Of a stretch of DNA of 48,123 bases, positions 16,543 through 25,715 are shown in pieces. Below the pieces are notes generated by a model. That model was not told the origin of the DNA. It saw only the letters and a list, made by a program, of their open reading frames with translations, and did not search any database. Where the stretch lies: the NCBI GenBank assembly GCA_041686235.1, contig JAWLED010000012.1:1-48123 (forward strand). Reading direction: 5' to 3'. Within the stretch, counting starts at the first letter, position 1. Every line of letters starts with the position of its first letter. A program made the translations under genes and the position numbers. Source of the DNA: JAAAOH01 sp041686235 (GTDB taxonomy: Bacteria; Spirochaetota; Spirochaetia; DSM-27196; PWMO01).

Positions 16543-19002
16543 TTACTCCGAGGTGGCCGCACTATTGGGACCACCGGCCTCGCCGGCGTCGCCCGTGCTA
16601 CGGGGGCTGCCTGTGTCTGCATCGGGGTCCGTCCGGACGTCGATGAGCTCATAAATGAGTACCGGGCGGTTTTTCCCTTTTACCCGGATGTTGTCGAGCT
16701 CACGCGCCACGACGTGATCTTTGACAAGACCATAGGTGTACTCACTGATAATGATATTCGTCCCGTACATCTTATTGGTGCCCTCGAGACGTGCGCCCAG
16801 ATTTACGTTGTCGCCCATGAGGGTGTAGTTCATGCGCCCCTGAGAGCCCATGTTGCCGACGGTCATCACCCCCGAATTAATGCCGATGCCGATGTTGATC
16901 TGCTTTTCTTCCGGCCAGGAAGCGTTCAACTCCTTCAACACTTCGAGTTGGCGTACCGCACTTTTGCAGGCCCGCAGGGCATGATCCGCTTGCGGTACCG
17001 GCGCTCCCCAGAAGCACATGATTTCGTCGCCCACATACTTATCGAGCGTACCCTCGGACTCGAGGATGACGTCGGACATGGCGGTCAAATAGAGATTCAG
17101 GTGATTGACAAGCTCCTGCGGCATCATGGACTCCGAAAGCGTCGTGAACCCGCGAATATCGGAGAACAGAACGGAAAGCTCTTTGTCGACACCACCCAAC
17201 TCAGGCGGATGGTCGAGAATTTGATCTACAACTTTTGGGCTGACGTACTTACCGAACATCTCACGTATGATCCGCTTGTCCCGCTCTTCGGTCATCACCC
17301 GATAAGCGACCACCGTTAGGAATGTAAGCATGATGCCGATTGCCGGTGAGGTGAAATTGAGGATGAATGCAAGCTCGTCAAATACGATCGTGCTTACGAA
17401 AAACAACACGATGACAAGAAAAAGAGATGCTACGAGCGACCATATCGTTGAGAGGCGAGCAGTCATAAACGCGGTGACGAGGGCTAGCAAAAACAAAACG
17501 AGGAGATCGAGCCATACCGGAACGTCCCGAAGGAAATTATCCATCAGGATGGTGTTGAGCGCGTTTGCGTGCATCTCCACGCCGTACATGAGCCCGTACG
17601 GCGTCGTCTTCTCGTCGGCGGCCATTCCCTGAGCAAAGGCCCCGACCATGACAATCTTGTTTTCCACTGCCCTCGTGGAGGGCCAGGACTCGGGATCCAT
17701 ACCGGGCACCCGTGAGGCATACCCGGAGTACGGCCGCACAGGAAATGTCTGGTATCCGTCGCGAGAAGAGCTCGACCGGGGGCCCATATAGTTGATGAGC
17801 ATACTTCCTGTTTCGTCGATGGGAATCGTGATCTCGTCTAATCTGCGGTAGCGAGCCTCTTGAACCAGATTCCCGTCCTCGTCGTACTCCGGCGGACGAC
17901 GCGTGACCTCATACGGCCCCCACTCCCCGGTATCCGCATCGAACTGCTGAGGCTCAGGAATCTTGATATGCTCTCCCAAGACGACCTCGATATCCGAGTA
18001 GTCCTTGTTGAAGTAATCAAGCGCAAGAGTCAAACTCGTAGCCGGAACAAAGTGGTCTTCAAACTTGTGGACCACGTAAGACGAGGTGTCCGGCTCACCG
18101 TCGTTATCGGTGTCCTCGAGTCGAGGAGGCGCCTCGGCCTCCATTTGTCGGCGCAAATCTACGAGGACCTCTTCGGTAAGCGGATGATCGACGGTATGCT
18201 CGCGTCCCTCTCGGTCGAACCACGCGAAACGCTGAAACTGCGCCCTGTCGAGCTCTGTATCCGGGGTGAGCTCCTCGAGACGGTAGCGGGCCACGCTCTC
18301 GGTAGATTTCGCAACGAGTGGCACCCGGCGAAACGTTTCGTCGAAATCGTCATAGAAGTTAGCATGGCCATATCCGGCCGCAGCTCGGCCGAACGGCTTG
18401 AGCGGCGGCTGCTTGCCGAGGTTGTACGGAATTGTTGTCCAGTCGCCGGTGACGTTGGTGATTTCGCCATGTGTTTCGTAGAGCACGCGATGGCGTTCGG
18501 CCATTTCCTGTGCACTCGCCGACGGCGGCGGAGTTCTTTCGAGACTGGTCTGCAGGTAGACCCGTCCGCTGTTTTCCATGGCCTCACGGAGCAGCGCATC
18601 GTTGTAGGCGTTGTCGGCACGCTCTACAAAAAAAATATCCAATAACAGAGCGCGCTCGCGCGCGTTTTGGTTGGATATGCGAGAAAAGGAATTGATGAGA
18701 TCTGCATGGCGATATCGCGGGAACGGCCAATTCCCGTATGTAGAGAGCGTGCGAAAATCGACCCCAACGAGCAATATGTCGGAGGAGATATCCGCATTGC
18801 GCTGGACTTCGGTAACCCCCTCTTGCCTGCTCGTGCCGCGGGTAAGCTGCTTGAGGTTGAAATGCGCGTCGAGCATTCTCGTCTCGAGCCGCTCGAGTAT
18901 GGGCGTGGAGGCGCCGACCAACGTGATCAGCGCCGCAATTAAGAGCCCGATTGCTAATCCGAAGTACCGAGTCTCGAAAAACCGTGATCTGCGCTTGACC
19001 AT
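16543..19002 (-). CDS. CHASE2-domain class III adenylate/guanylate cyclase
   Basis: A membrane signalling enzyme of 819 aa that makes cyclic nucleotide in response to an extracytoplasmic cue. Order: N-terminal membrane helix (about 13-32), large CHASE2 sensor domain (about 35-480), three clustered membrane helices (about 490-570), then a class III cyclase domain (about 600-790). Metal-binding aspartates are Asp615 (FSDIRGFT) and Asp659 (KYVGDE). The purine-specifying pair is Lys655 and Thr727 (NYTLMGD), the combination seen in bacterial adenylyl cyclases such as CyaB1, so cAMP is the likelier product. The transition-state Asn/Arg are in NVNLGARLEG. The start follows GGAG by 8 bp. The catalytic residues appear complete. 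A cAMP receptor is not in the window. Confidence 0.93.
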   Translation of the reverse strand: MVKRRSRFFETRYFGLAIGLLIAALITLVGASTPILERLETRMLDAHFNLKQLTRGTSRQEGVTEVQRNADISSDILLVGVDFRTLSTYGNWPFPRYRHADLINSFSRISNQNARERALLLDIFFVERADNAYNDALLREAMENSGRVYLQTSLERTPPPSASAQEMAERHRVLYETHGEITNVTGDWTTIPYNLGKQPPLKPFGRAAAGYGHANFYDDFDETFRRVPLVAKSTESVARYRLEELTPDTELDRAQFQRFAWFDREGREHTVDHPLTEEVLVDLRRQMEAEAPPRLEDTDNDGEPDTSSYVVHKFEDHFVPATSLTLALDYFNKDYSDIEVVLGEHIKIPEPQQFDADTGEWGPYEVTRRPPEYDEDGNLVQEARYRRLDEITIPIDETGSMLINYMGPRSSSSRDGYQTFPVRPYSGYASRVPGMDPESWPSTRAVENKIVMVGAFAQGMAADEKTTPYGLMYGVEMHANALNTILMDNFLRDVPVWLDLLVLFLLALVTAFMTARLSTIWSLVASLFLVIVLFFVSTIVFDELAFILNFTSPAIGIMLTFLTVVAYRVMTEERDKRIIREMFGKYVSPKVVDQILDHPPELGGVDKELSVLFSDIRGFTTLSESMMPQELVNHLNLYLTAMSDVILESEGTLDKYVGDEIMCFWGAPVPQADHALRACKSAVRQLEVLKELNASWPEEKQINIGIGINSGVMTVGNMGSQGRMNYTLMGDNVNLGARLEGTNKMYGTNIIISEYTYGLVKDHVVARELDNIRVKGKNRPVLIYELIDVRTDPDADTGSPRSTGDAGEAGGPNSAATSE

Positions 19003-19045
19003 CTACGCTCCGGGACTCCGGGGTGGCATTGGCGAGTAGTGCTAC

Positions 19046-19750
19046 CTACTCACTGATGCGGCCCTGTGTTTTGAGAGCGATTATACGGTTTCGCGCGAGA
19101 TTTGTCCAACTACTGTCGGAGTGCTCGTCTACCAACCTCTCGTAAGAGTCGGCTGCCGAATCGAAGTCCTCCAGTTGCTCATAGACTCGCCCGCGGGCAA
19201 ACAACGCCCGTGTAAGCTCGGGGGTCGGCTCTCCGTCGGCATAGCGCTCGACAAAGGTATCCAGCAGCTCTGCGGCCGATTCCAATTGCCCCCCGGCTTC
19301 CTCGGCGGCCGCAGCATTAAACAGCGCAACCGGCCCAATGTGGCTGTTCGAAAACTCGTCGGCAACCGTTTCGTACTCCGCGGCCGCCTCGTCCCATTCT
19401 TCCTTTTCCCAATAGATTTCAGCACCGATTATCCGAGCCCGAGAGGCGGCATACATCCCGGAATACTCACCGGTGATCTCCTCGATCTGAGAATACACCG
19501 TGTCTTCGAGAGACTCGCGTTCCTCTTCTTCTGCTTCCTGCCAACTCTCGTAGTCATCCTGCAACTCCTCAAACGCACGGGCGGCGGCGTTTTCACGGGC
19601 GGAACGGATCTCGAGATACGTGAAAACACCGATGAGTGCCACGGCCACGATTACCAGGATGCCTAAGATTATCTTCCAGTAACGTGTGAGGAATTGGGAA
19701 ACAGCGTCGGCTATGCGTGTCTTTGTGTCACGTTCGTCGGTTCTTTGCAT
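19046..19750 (-). CDS. Membrane-anchored TPR protein (YfgM-like topology)
   Basis: A 234-aa protein with a cytoplasmic N-terminus, one membrane helix (about residues 24-46), a charged linker and three or four TPR-like helical pairs (about 90-225) that would lie outside the inner membrane. The topology and size resemble YfgM, an ancillary protein of the SecYEG/periplasmic chaperone network. Sequence similarity cannot be judged here, and generic TPR adaptors look the same. It lies 27 bp downstream of the GAF-AAA+ regulator and 43 bp upstream of the cyclase, all on the minus strand, so a shared transcript is likely. Confidence 0.75.
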   Translation of the reverse strand: MQRTDERDTKTRIADAVSQFLTRYWKIILGILVIVAVALIGVFTYLEIRSARENAAARAFEELQDDYESWQEAEEEERESLEDTVYSQIEEITGEYSGMYAASRARIIGAEIYWEKEEWDEAAAEYETVADEFSNSHIGPVALFNAAAAEEAGGQLESAAELLDTFVERYADGEPTPELTRALFARGRVYEQLEDFDSAADSYERLVDEHSDSSWTNLARNRIIALKTQGRISE

Positions 19751-19777
19751 TCGTCGGAACTCCTGGCTTTGCGTGTT

Positions 19778-21295
19778 TTAGTGGGAAATATCGAGGTCTT
19801 TGATGAGTCGCGAAAGGTATGTGCGCTGTATGCCGAGTACCTTCGCGGCAGCTGTTTGATTCCAATCGTTTTTCTCGAGCGTCGTTTGGATGAGGTGGCG
19901 TTTGAACAGATTAACTGATTCTTTCAACGGTCGACCGTTAAAGCGTTCCTGATGGGCCTTTTCGGTCGGTTGGAGAATCAGCTCTTCAGGCCGTATGTAA
20001 TCGTCCTGTGAGATTACCACCGCACGTTCCACCGCATTTTCCAGCTCCCGCACATTACCAGGCCATGAATAGGAAAGCAACTCCTCCATGGCCTCATCGG
20101 AGAAACCGCGAACCTGCTTTTTGGTTTCACGATTGACTTTCTTGAGGAAGTGTTTTGCAAGAACCGGGATGTCCTCTTTACGCTCTCGCAGCGGCGGAAT
20201 GTAGAGTGGTAACACGTTGAGTCGGTAGTATAAGTCACGCCGAAAGGCACCCTCTTCTACCGCCCGCTCTATGTCCTTGTTTGTTGCCGCAATAAGTCTG
20301 ACATTTACGCGGACCGGCTCACTTGCCCCCACCGGCTCGAACGTCTGCTCCTGGAGGACCCGTAACATCTTTGCCTGCACCGAGGCGGGGATATCACCGA
20401 TCTCGTCGAGGAAAATCGTCCCCCCGTCTGCCAGCTCAAATCGCCCGCGCCTGTCCCGTACCGCGTCGGTAAATGCCCCACGTACATGGCCGAAGAGCTC
20501 ACTTTCGAGCAGCCCCTCAGGTAATGCAGCACAGTTGACCCGCACCAGAGGCATCCCCGCACGTTTGCTGCGCATGTGAATTTGCTCGGCAAACAGTTCT
20601 TTCCCGACGCCGCTTTCTCCGAGAATGAGCACCGAGGAGTCTGTTGCCGCGACCCGCTCGACGAGCTTCATCTTTTCCTCCATCTGTTTGCTTGCACCGA
20701 TGAAGGTATGGTAACCCTGGGCGTTATCTACCTGGCTTTGCAGGTTATCGATCTCGTCTCGGGCCTGTTGGAAAGACTTTGCGTTCTGAATAGCGAGTGC
20801 CGCCTGTGTCGCAAATATTTCGAGCCACTGCAGATCGTCCTGGCTAAAGTCCCGTCCGCTCTTTTTGTTGATCATTTCGATCACGCCGACAGAGCGCTCT
20901 TTGATCCGCATCGGCACCGCAAGAATCGCGTCGGTGGTAAAGCCGACCTTCTTGCCGATCTCCGCATAAAAGCGAGAATCGCGGTCGACGTCGTTCACGA
21001 TGAGTGAACGGTTGTTTTCAGCCACCCAACCGGCAATACCCTCTCCGAGATTCAGAGAGAACTTCTTGACGTCGGGTCCCTTTGCACCAAGGGCAACTTC
21101 GAAATACAGCTTGTCGTTTTCCGGATTGAGCAACAGAAGCGATGCCGCCTCGCACTCGATCAGCCGCATTGCGGAATCGAGTATTCGCTGCAACACCGCT
21201 TGCAAATCCGAATAGTCGGAATTGATCAGCGCGTTGATCTCTATAAGAGTCTCGAGCTTATTGGTATCTACATCCGACGTGAACATCCGCGTCAC
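19778..21295 (-). CDS. GAF-AAA+-Fis transcriptional regulator with GAFTDA loop
   Basis: The architecture is that of sigma-54 enhancer-binding proteins. A GAF domain (about residues 10-170) is expected to sense a small ligand. The AAA+ domain (about 205-430) has Walker A GESGVGKE and Walker B IFLDEIG. A Fis-type helix-turn-helix is at the C-terminus (about 455-505, TAAAKVLGIQRTYLSRLI). The sigma-54 contact loop reads GAFTDA (Asp277) instead of GAFTGA. The arginine-finger region is present. There is no receiver domain, so control is by ligand rather than phosphorylation, as in NifA/FhlA types. The start is uncertain: GTG at 21295 is used, and ATG at 21286 is equally possible; neither has a good ribosome site. 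It lies 32 bp downstream of rpsA. Confidence 0.9.
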   Translation of the reverse strand: MTRMFTSDVDTNKLETLIEINALINSDYSDLQAVLQRILDSAMRLIECEAASLLLLNPENDKLYFEVALGAKGPDVKKFSLNLGEGIAGWVAENNRSLIVNDVDRDSRFYAEIGKKVGFTTDAILAVPMRIKERSVGVIEMINKKSGRDFSQDDLQWLEIFATQAALAIQNAKSFQQARDEIDNLQSQVDNAQGYHTFIGASKQMEEKMKLVERVAATDSSVLILGESGVGKELFAEQIHMRSKRAGMPLVRVNCAALPEGLLESELFGHVRGAFTDAVRDRRGRFELADGGTIFLDEIGDIPASVQAKMLRVLQEQTFEPVGASEPVRVNVRLIAATNKDIERAVEEGAFRRDLYYRLNVLPLYIPPLRERKEDIPVLAKHFLKKVNRETKKQVRGFSDEAMEELLSYSWPGNVRELENAVERAVVISQDDYIRPEELILQPTEKAHQERFNGRPLKESVNLFKRHLIQTTLEKNDWNQTAAAKVLGIQRTYLSRLIKDLDISH

Positions 21296-21327
21296 GGCAC
21301 TAGAGGAGACTGTATGTGTCCGAAGAC

Positions 21328-23037
21328 TTATGTCTTCTCCTTCTCCTTGAGCATCTCGCCCAACGTAAGTGTCGACTCCTCTTCCTCATCGTGGATGTAC
21401 TTCTCCAGTTCCTGGCGTTGCTCCTGGCGGTGCATCTCGCGAATGGATAGGGAGAGTCGGTTCCTGCCGGGATTGACCTCTGTAACCATGGCCTGAATCG
21501 ACTGGCCGACCTTGAACCGAGCCACTGCTTCCTCGAACGACTCGTTCTTCGGATCTGCCACGTTCGCCTTGTTAATGAGGCCTTCGATGCCCCCATGTAC
21601 CCGCACAAAGATACCGAAGTCGGTGATGTTCGTAATCTCACCCTCGACGATCCGCTTTTCCGAGTACGCCCTCTTGAGCTCCTGCCACGGATCTTCTTCG
21701 AGCTGCTTTACGCCGAGTCGCACGTTGTGATTCTCGGAGTCGACCGACAGTACCATCACCTCGATCTCTTCGCCTTCGCTGAGAACCGCCGACGGATTTC
21801 GATACTTCTTCGTCCACGACAGATTGTCCACGTGGAGGAAGCCGTCGATGCCCGGCTCGAGCTCGATAAAGGCGCCGGAGTGGGTAATCTTCTTCACCGG
21901 CCGCTTCAACCGCATGCCCTCGGGATACTTATCCGAGACCTCATCCCACGGGTTGGGAAGCGTCTGTTTGATACCGAGCGACACTTTGCCCTCGGGAACG
22001 TCGTAGTCGAGTATTTTGGCTCGCACCTGCTCGCCTATCGACAAGACTTCCTTGGGGTGGTTGACGTGCTGCGTCCATGAGAGCTCGGATATGTGGGCAA
22101 GGCCCTCTATCCCTTCTTCGAGCTCGATGAACGCACCGAAATCGGTTAGCTTGGTGACCGTTCCATCGACCACGTCCCCCGTTTGGTACTTTTCTTCGAA
22201 GTAATTCCACGGGTCCTCGGTCATATGGCGGAGGGAAAGATTGATCTTCTTATCTTCCGGATCAAGGCGAATGACTTTGACGTTGATTTCTTCGCCCTTG
22301 TGCACGTAGTCCTTCGGCCTGGTAACGTGCCCCCAGCTCATGTCGTTTATATGCAATAGGCCGTCAAAGCCGCCGAGATCGATAAACGCTCCAAAGGAGG
22401 TAAACGACTTTACCGTGCCGGTTACGATATCGCCGACTTGCGTGTTCTCGAAAAAGGCATTGCGCCGGCTCTCGACTTCTTCTTCCAGCCACGAGCGTCG
22501 CGAAAGCACGATGTTTACGCGATTTTCGCTATACAGACGCTCGATGTAGAACTTCGAAGTTAGGTTAACATACTCCTCCGGATCGTCGATCCGGCGAAGG
22601 TCCATCTTGGAAATGGGGTTGAAGCCTCGAACCCCCTGGTGCAAGCGTACCTCGAAGCCACCCTTCACGCTTCGCACGACCCGTCCTTCGACCGGTTCGC
22701 GGTTGTGAAAAGCTTCTTTCAGCTGATGCCAGAACAGCTTCTCGTCCGCCTTCTTCTTGGAGACGGCCACACCGCCGCGGGCAGTATCTTTGTTCAGCAA
22801 AACGACCTGGACGACTTCTCCGATCTCGGGGAGCTCTTCGAACTCCTCGTTAGAGATCCGTCCCTCGGACTTGTAGCCGATGTCTACAAATACTTGCTCT
22901 GAACCAACCTGTACTACGGTACCCTCTACGATCTGGCCCACTTCGAGTTGATCAAGCGGCTTGAGAAACTCCTCTTGAAGCTCTTCTTGAAGAAGCGACT
23001 TCATGGTTTCGCTCTGTTGTGGGTCTTTATCACTCAT
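21328..23037 (-). CDS. rpsA: Ribosomal protein S1
   Basis: S1 binds mRNA on the 30S subunit and helps start translation. Six S1 RNA-binding (OB-fold) repeats fill residues about 30-545. The best-conserved ones, with GAFI/GIFV and GLxHI/GLINK cores, are the third to the sixth. The first two are divergent, as usual for the ribosome-binding domains. The length, 569 aa, matches six-repeat S1. The ATG lies within the end of cmk (8-bp overlap), the well-known cmk-rpsA pairing, so the two are probably coupled. The tail is Glu/Lys-rich. Confidence 0.97.
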   Translation of the reverse strand: MSDKDPQQSETMKSLLQEELQEEFLKPLDQLEVGQIVEGTVVQVGSEQVFVDIGYKSEGRISNEEFEELPEIGEVVQVVLLNKDTARGGVAVSKKKADEKLFWHQLKEAFHNREPVEGRVVRSVKGGFEVRLHQGVRGFNPISKMDLRRIDDPEEYVNLTSKFYIERLYSENRVNIVLSRRSWLEEEVESRRNAFFENTQVGDIVTGTVKSFTSFGAFIDLGGFDGLLHINDMSWGHVTRPKDYVHKGEEINVKVIRLDPEDKKINLSLRHMTEDPWNYFEEKYQTGDVVDGTVTKLTDFGAFIELEEGIEGLAHISELSWTQHVNHPKEVLSIGEQVRAKILDYDVPEGKVSLGIKQTLPNPWDEVSDKYPEGMRLKRPVKKITHSGAFIELEPGIDGFLHVDNLSWTKKYRNPSAVLSEGEEIEVMVLSVDSENHNVRLGVKQLEEDPWQELKRAYSEKRIVEGEITNITDFGIFVRVHGGIEGLINKANVADPKNESFEEAVARFKVGQSIQAMVTEVNPGRNRLSLSIREMHRQEQRQELEKYIHDEEEESTLTLGEMLKEKEKT

Positions 23038-23698
23038 GATTACCCTGCAACTCCTGGATATATTCCTGTCTTTGGATAGTGTCTAACACTTTCTCACAAA
23101 CGTCATCGATGGTCAAGTGCGAAGTATCAACATACACCGCGTCCGGTGCGCGACGCAATGCGCCTTCCTGCTTTGCACGATCTCCTTCATCTCGAGCTTC
23201 GATGCTTTTTCGAATGTCGGCGAGGGTTTCGTCGGTCAGGCCTTGCTCGTAGCGGCGCAATGCCCGCGTCTCCACACCCGCGTCGAGGTACACTTTTACC
23301 TCCGCATCCGGAAACACCACGGTTGTTATATCACGACCTTCTACAACCACGTGACGCTCCTGCGACAGCTCACGGAGGCGGCTATTTACGCAGTTCCGAA
23401 CCTCGGGCTCAGAGGAGTGTCGCGAAACCCAGCGGTTAACCCGGTGACCATACAGTACGCGCTCGTCGGGAACACCCTCCACCCGGACCGATCCGGCATC
23501 GACGTACACCGAAACGTCCCGCGCAGCAGCGACGATATCCTCGGCATTGTCCGGATCCTCGGCTTCTTCGAGAATTCTCCACGTTATTGCTCGATACAGG
23601 GCTCCGGAGTTGACGTACAGGAATCCGAGAGCCCGGGCAACATATTGCGCGACTGTGCTCTTACCGGTTCCCGCCGGCCCGTCAATTGCTACGACCAC
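23030..23698 (-). CDS. cmk: Cytidylate kinase
   Basis: Cmk phosphorylates CMP/dCMP with ATP. It has a P-loop (DGPAGTGKST) at the N-terminus, the YRAIT and VVEGRDITTVVFPDA motifs of the family, and the C-terminal DTSHLTIDDV. The frame is open to 23788, but I place the start at GTG 23698. It follows a very strong GGGAGGGGAG ribosome site by 3 bases (spacing is about 6 from its GGGAGG core), and the protein then begins directly at the family's first strand (VVAIDGPAG) with 222 aa, the usual size. Longer versions would be read far into rluB. The start overlaps the end of rluB by 17 bp. Confidence 0.95.
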   Translation of the reverse strand: MVVAIDGPAGTGKSTVAQYVARALGFLYVNSGALYRAITWRILEEAEDPDNAEDIVAAARDVSVYVDAGSVRVEGVPDERVLYGHRVNRWVSRHSSEPEVRNCVNSRLRELSQERHVVVEGRDITTVVFPDAEVKVYLDAGVETRALRRYEQGLTDETLADIRKSIEARDEGDRAKQEGALRRAPDAVYVDTSHLTIDDVCEKVLDTIQRQEYIQELQGNHE

Positions 23699-24461
23699 GA
23701 GCTCCCCTCCCCGCGCTCGATTGAGCTTGTCCGTAAAACCACGCAACCTCTTCTTGACTAAGATCCCGGTATTCGCCGGGTTTGACACTTCCGATTCGCA
23801 CCGGACCGATGCGAATGCGGTGAAGGCGCTTTATTGTTATCTTTCGTGCCATAAAGACCTCGCGGATCTCACGGTTTTTCCCTTCCACGAGTACGAGATG
23901 CGCCTTACGCGCGGTTTTTAACTCAAAGGACTTCAGTTGATACTGCGTTCCCTCCACCCGAACTCCGGCGGCATACTCCTCGAGAACTTCCCGGGTAATC
24001 GGTTCCTTTGTCTCGACAACGTATTCTTTTTCCACCCCCGATGAAGGGTGCATGACTGCGTCGGCGAATTCTCCGTCGTTCGTTAAGAAAATCAATCCCG
24101 TGGAGAGAAAATCCAGTCGCCCTACCGTAAACAGACGTACCGGAATCCGATCCTTGACCAACTCGACCGCGAGGGGTCGGCCCTTCGGGTCGGAATTGGA
24201 GCACAGCACTCGGGTCGGCTTGTTGAGTGCAAGATAATACTTCTGTCTGGTGATGTGTACTTCTTTGCCGTCAAAAAATACCCTATCATCCTCGTTTACC
24301 TGAGTTCCCTGCTGCGTGATTACCGAGTCGTTGACCCGCACCCGCCCCTCTTCGATGAGTTGTTCACTCTTACGCCTCGAGGCAATGCCGCTGCGTGCAA
24401 GAAAGACGTGGAGTCGCATGGGCCATTCGTATGTGCGTCGCCCGCCTGCCGATTTAGCCAT
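23682..24461 (-). CDS. rluB: RluB-type 23S rRNA pseudouridine synthase
   Basis: This is an RsuA/RluB-family pseudouridine synthase. An S4 RNA-binding domain lies at about residues 15-75 (RLHVFLARSGIASRR). The catalytic domain (about 75-245) has the nucleophile aspartate in GRLDFLSTGLIFLTNDG and the downstream EGKNREIREVF motif. Assignment to RluB (23S helix 80 region) rather than RsuA or RluE rests on general similarity and on the widespread scpA-scpB-rluB-cmk order. I chose ATG 24461, which overlaps the scpB stop by 8 bp; the frame extends further upstream but into scpB. The tail after the domain is short and Gly/Arg/Ser-rich. Confidence 0.92.
   Translation of the reverse strand: MAKSAGGRRTYEWPMRLHVFLARSGIASRRKSEQLIEEGRVRVNDSVITQQGTQVNEDDRVFFDGKEVHITRQKYYLALNKPTRVLCSNSDPKGRPLAVELVKDRIPVRLFTVGRLDFLSTGLIFLTNDGEFADAVMHPSSGVEKEYVVETKEPITREVLEEYAAGVRVEGTQYQLKSFELKTARKAHLVLVEGKNREIREVFMARKITIKRLHRIRIGPVRIGSVKPGEYRDLSQEEVAWFYGQAQSSAGRGARGRSN
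23702..23712 (-). promoter_or_regulatory. Ribosome binding site that sets the cmk start
   Basis: On the minus strand GGGGAGGGGAG immediately precedes CTC-GTG. It is one of the strongest Shine-Dalgarno matches in the window and lies inside the last codons of rluB. It supports GTG 23698 over the upstream ATG at 23788. Confidence 0.7.
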
Positions 24462-24993
24462 CCAGTTTAAACCGTTCCTCTTCCACCTCATCGAGCTTGG
24501 GCAAGTCCGCTATGCTCTCGAGATGGAATTGTTTCAAAAACTCTCGTGTGGTGCCGTACTGCACCGGGCGACCCGGGGCATCTTTGCGGCCTATCTCTTT
24601 GATCAAACCGCGCGACAGGAGCAACCGGATCATATTATCGGGGGCAACGCCGCGCAGATTTTCGACCTCCGGACGCGTAATCGGCTGGGCATACGCAATG
24701 ATGGAAAGGGTTTCCAGGGCGGCCTTCGAGAGCTTCGCATCGCGCCGCTTTCCATAGTGGTCCTTGAGCTTTTCCCACAGTGCCCGCTTTGGTCCGAGCC
24801 CGACGCCGTCTTCGAGCCGTGTGATTTCGATGCCGCGCGCCTCCGATCGGTAGTCCTCTTCGAGGGCCTCGATGACCCGTCGAACGACCTCCCGCGAGAG
24901 GCCGCTCACCCCGGCCAAACGGCGCTCGTCCACCGGTTCGGACTCGAGATACAGTATCGCCTCTATTAGTGCTTTCTCCTGTGTTAGTTCCAT
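24454..24993 (-). CDS. scpB: Segregation and condensation protein B
   Basis: ScpB is the winged-helix dimer that, with ScpA and SMC, forms the bacterial condensin for chromosome compaction and segregation. The protein is 179 aa with two winged-helix domains. The family-typical segments are AILYLESEPV, the LSKAALETLSIIAYAQPITRPEVE core, and LIKEIGRKDAPGRPVQYGTT. The ATG overlaps the scpA stop by 10 bp and the gene ends inside rluB, giving tight coupling on both sides. The smc gene is not in the window. Confidence 0.97.
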   Translation of the reverse strand: MELTQEKALIEAILYLESEPVDERRLAGVSGLSREVVRRVIEALEEDYRSEARGIEITRLEDGVGLGPKRALWEKLKDHYGKRRDAKLSKAALETLSIIAYAQPITRPEVENLRGVAPDNMIRLLLSRGLIKEIGRKDAPGRPVQYGTTREFLKQFHLESIADLPKLDEVEEERFKLDG

Positions 24994-25709
24994 GAGCCGA
25001 TCCGAATATCACCGAACATACGGTTTTGGTAGAGTCGAATTCGCCGCGATTTGACCGCCTCGAGAATGGCGAGAAAGGCACAAACCACATCCATGACCGA
25101 CTCCCGTCGTTGAATGAGGTCCGTAAAAAGGAACTCGCCTTTCGTCTCGAGAAACTCGTCGATCAAGCTGAGCTTTTCGTTTACGGAAACCTCTTCGTAG
25201 AGATCGAACACCCGTTCGTCGGAGAGTCCCTCCATGATGCTCGAAAAAGACTTCAAGAGGTCCCACACATCAATGCGAACCCACAGGTCGTCATCGTCTT
25301 CGAACGGAAGCACCGGCTGCTTCTTCTTTCGCTCGATGACCCACTCCGACTCCTGTTGCTGCTCGTCCATGAGGCTCGTCAATTTCTTATAGCGCTGATA
25401 CTCGATCAGCTTCTGGATAAGCTCCTGACGGGGGTCTTCCTCGTCCTCCGCCGCGTCCTCGCCGGGTAAGAGTACCCGCGACTTTATATACAACAGCGTC
25501 GAGGCCATGAGGTAAAAATCCGTGATGTTGTCGAGGTCGATACTCGCCGCCCACTCCAGATACTCGAGGTACTGCCGAGTGATCTCGGCGATGGGAATGT
25601 CGTGAATATCCACCTCGGAACGTTTGATAAGAAATAGAAGCAGATCGAGTGGTCCCTCGAACTCATTAACCCGAAAGTGCTGGGCCTGCTCCTGTTGTTG
25701 TTCCGGCAT
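24984..25709 (-). CDS. scpA: Segregation and condensation protein A (kleisin)
   Basis: ScpA is the kleisin that bridges SMC heads and binds ScpB. The N-terminal family signature EFEGPLDLLLFLIKRSEVDIHDIPI is complete apart from minor changes, followed by ITRQYLEYL and the helical region. The C-terminal winged helix carries FLAILEAVKSRRI. The length, 241 aa, is usual. The Gln-rich first ten residues precede the domain. The start is 6 bp after folK, and the GAGGAG in the end of folK is the likely ribosome site although it is spaced rather far (about 14 bases). Confidence 0.97.
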   Translation of the reverse strand: MPEQQQEQAQHFRVNEFEGPLDLLLFLIKRSEVDIHDIPIAEITRQYLEYLEWAASIDLDNITDFYLMASTLLYIKSRVLLPGEDAAEDEEDPRQELIQKLIEYQRYKKLTSLMDEQQQESEWVIERKKKQPVLPFEDDDDLWVRIDVWDLLKSFSSIMEGLSDERVFDLYEEVSVNEKLSLIDEFLETKGEFLFTDLIQRRESVMDVVCAFLAILEAVKSRRIRLYQNRMFGDIRIGSWN

Positions 25710-25715
25710 CCGCGG

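Noticed and set aside
16366..17319. 317-codon plus-strand frame opposite the cyclase and lipoprotein genes
   Set aside because: Spans two real genes antisense; composition is that of a shadow frame.
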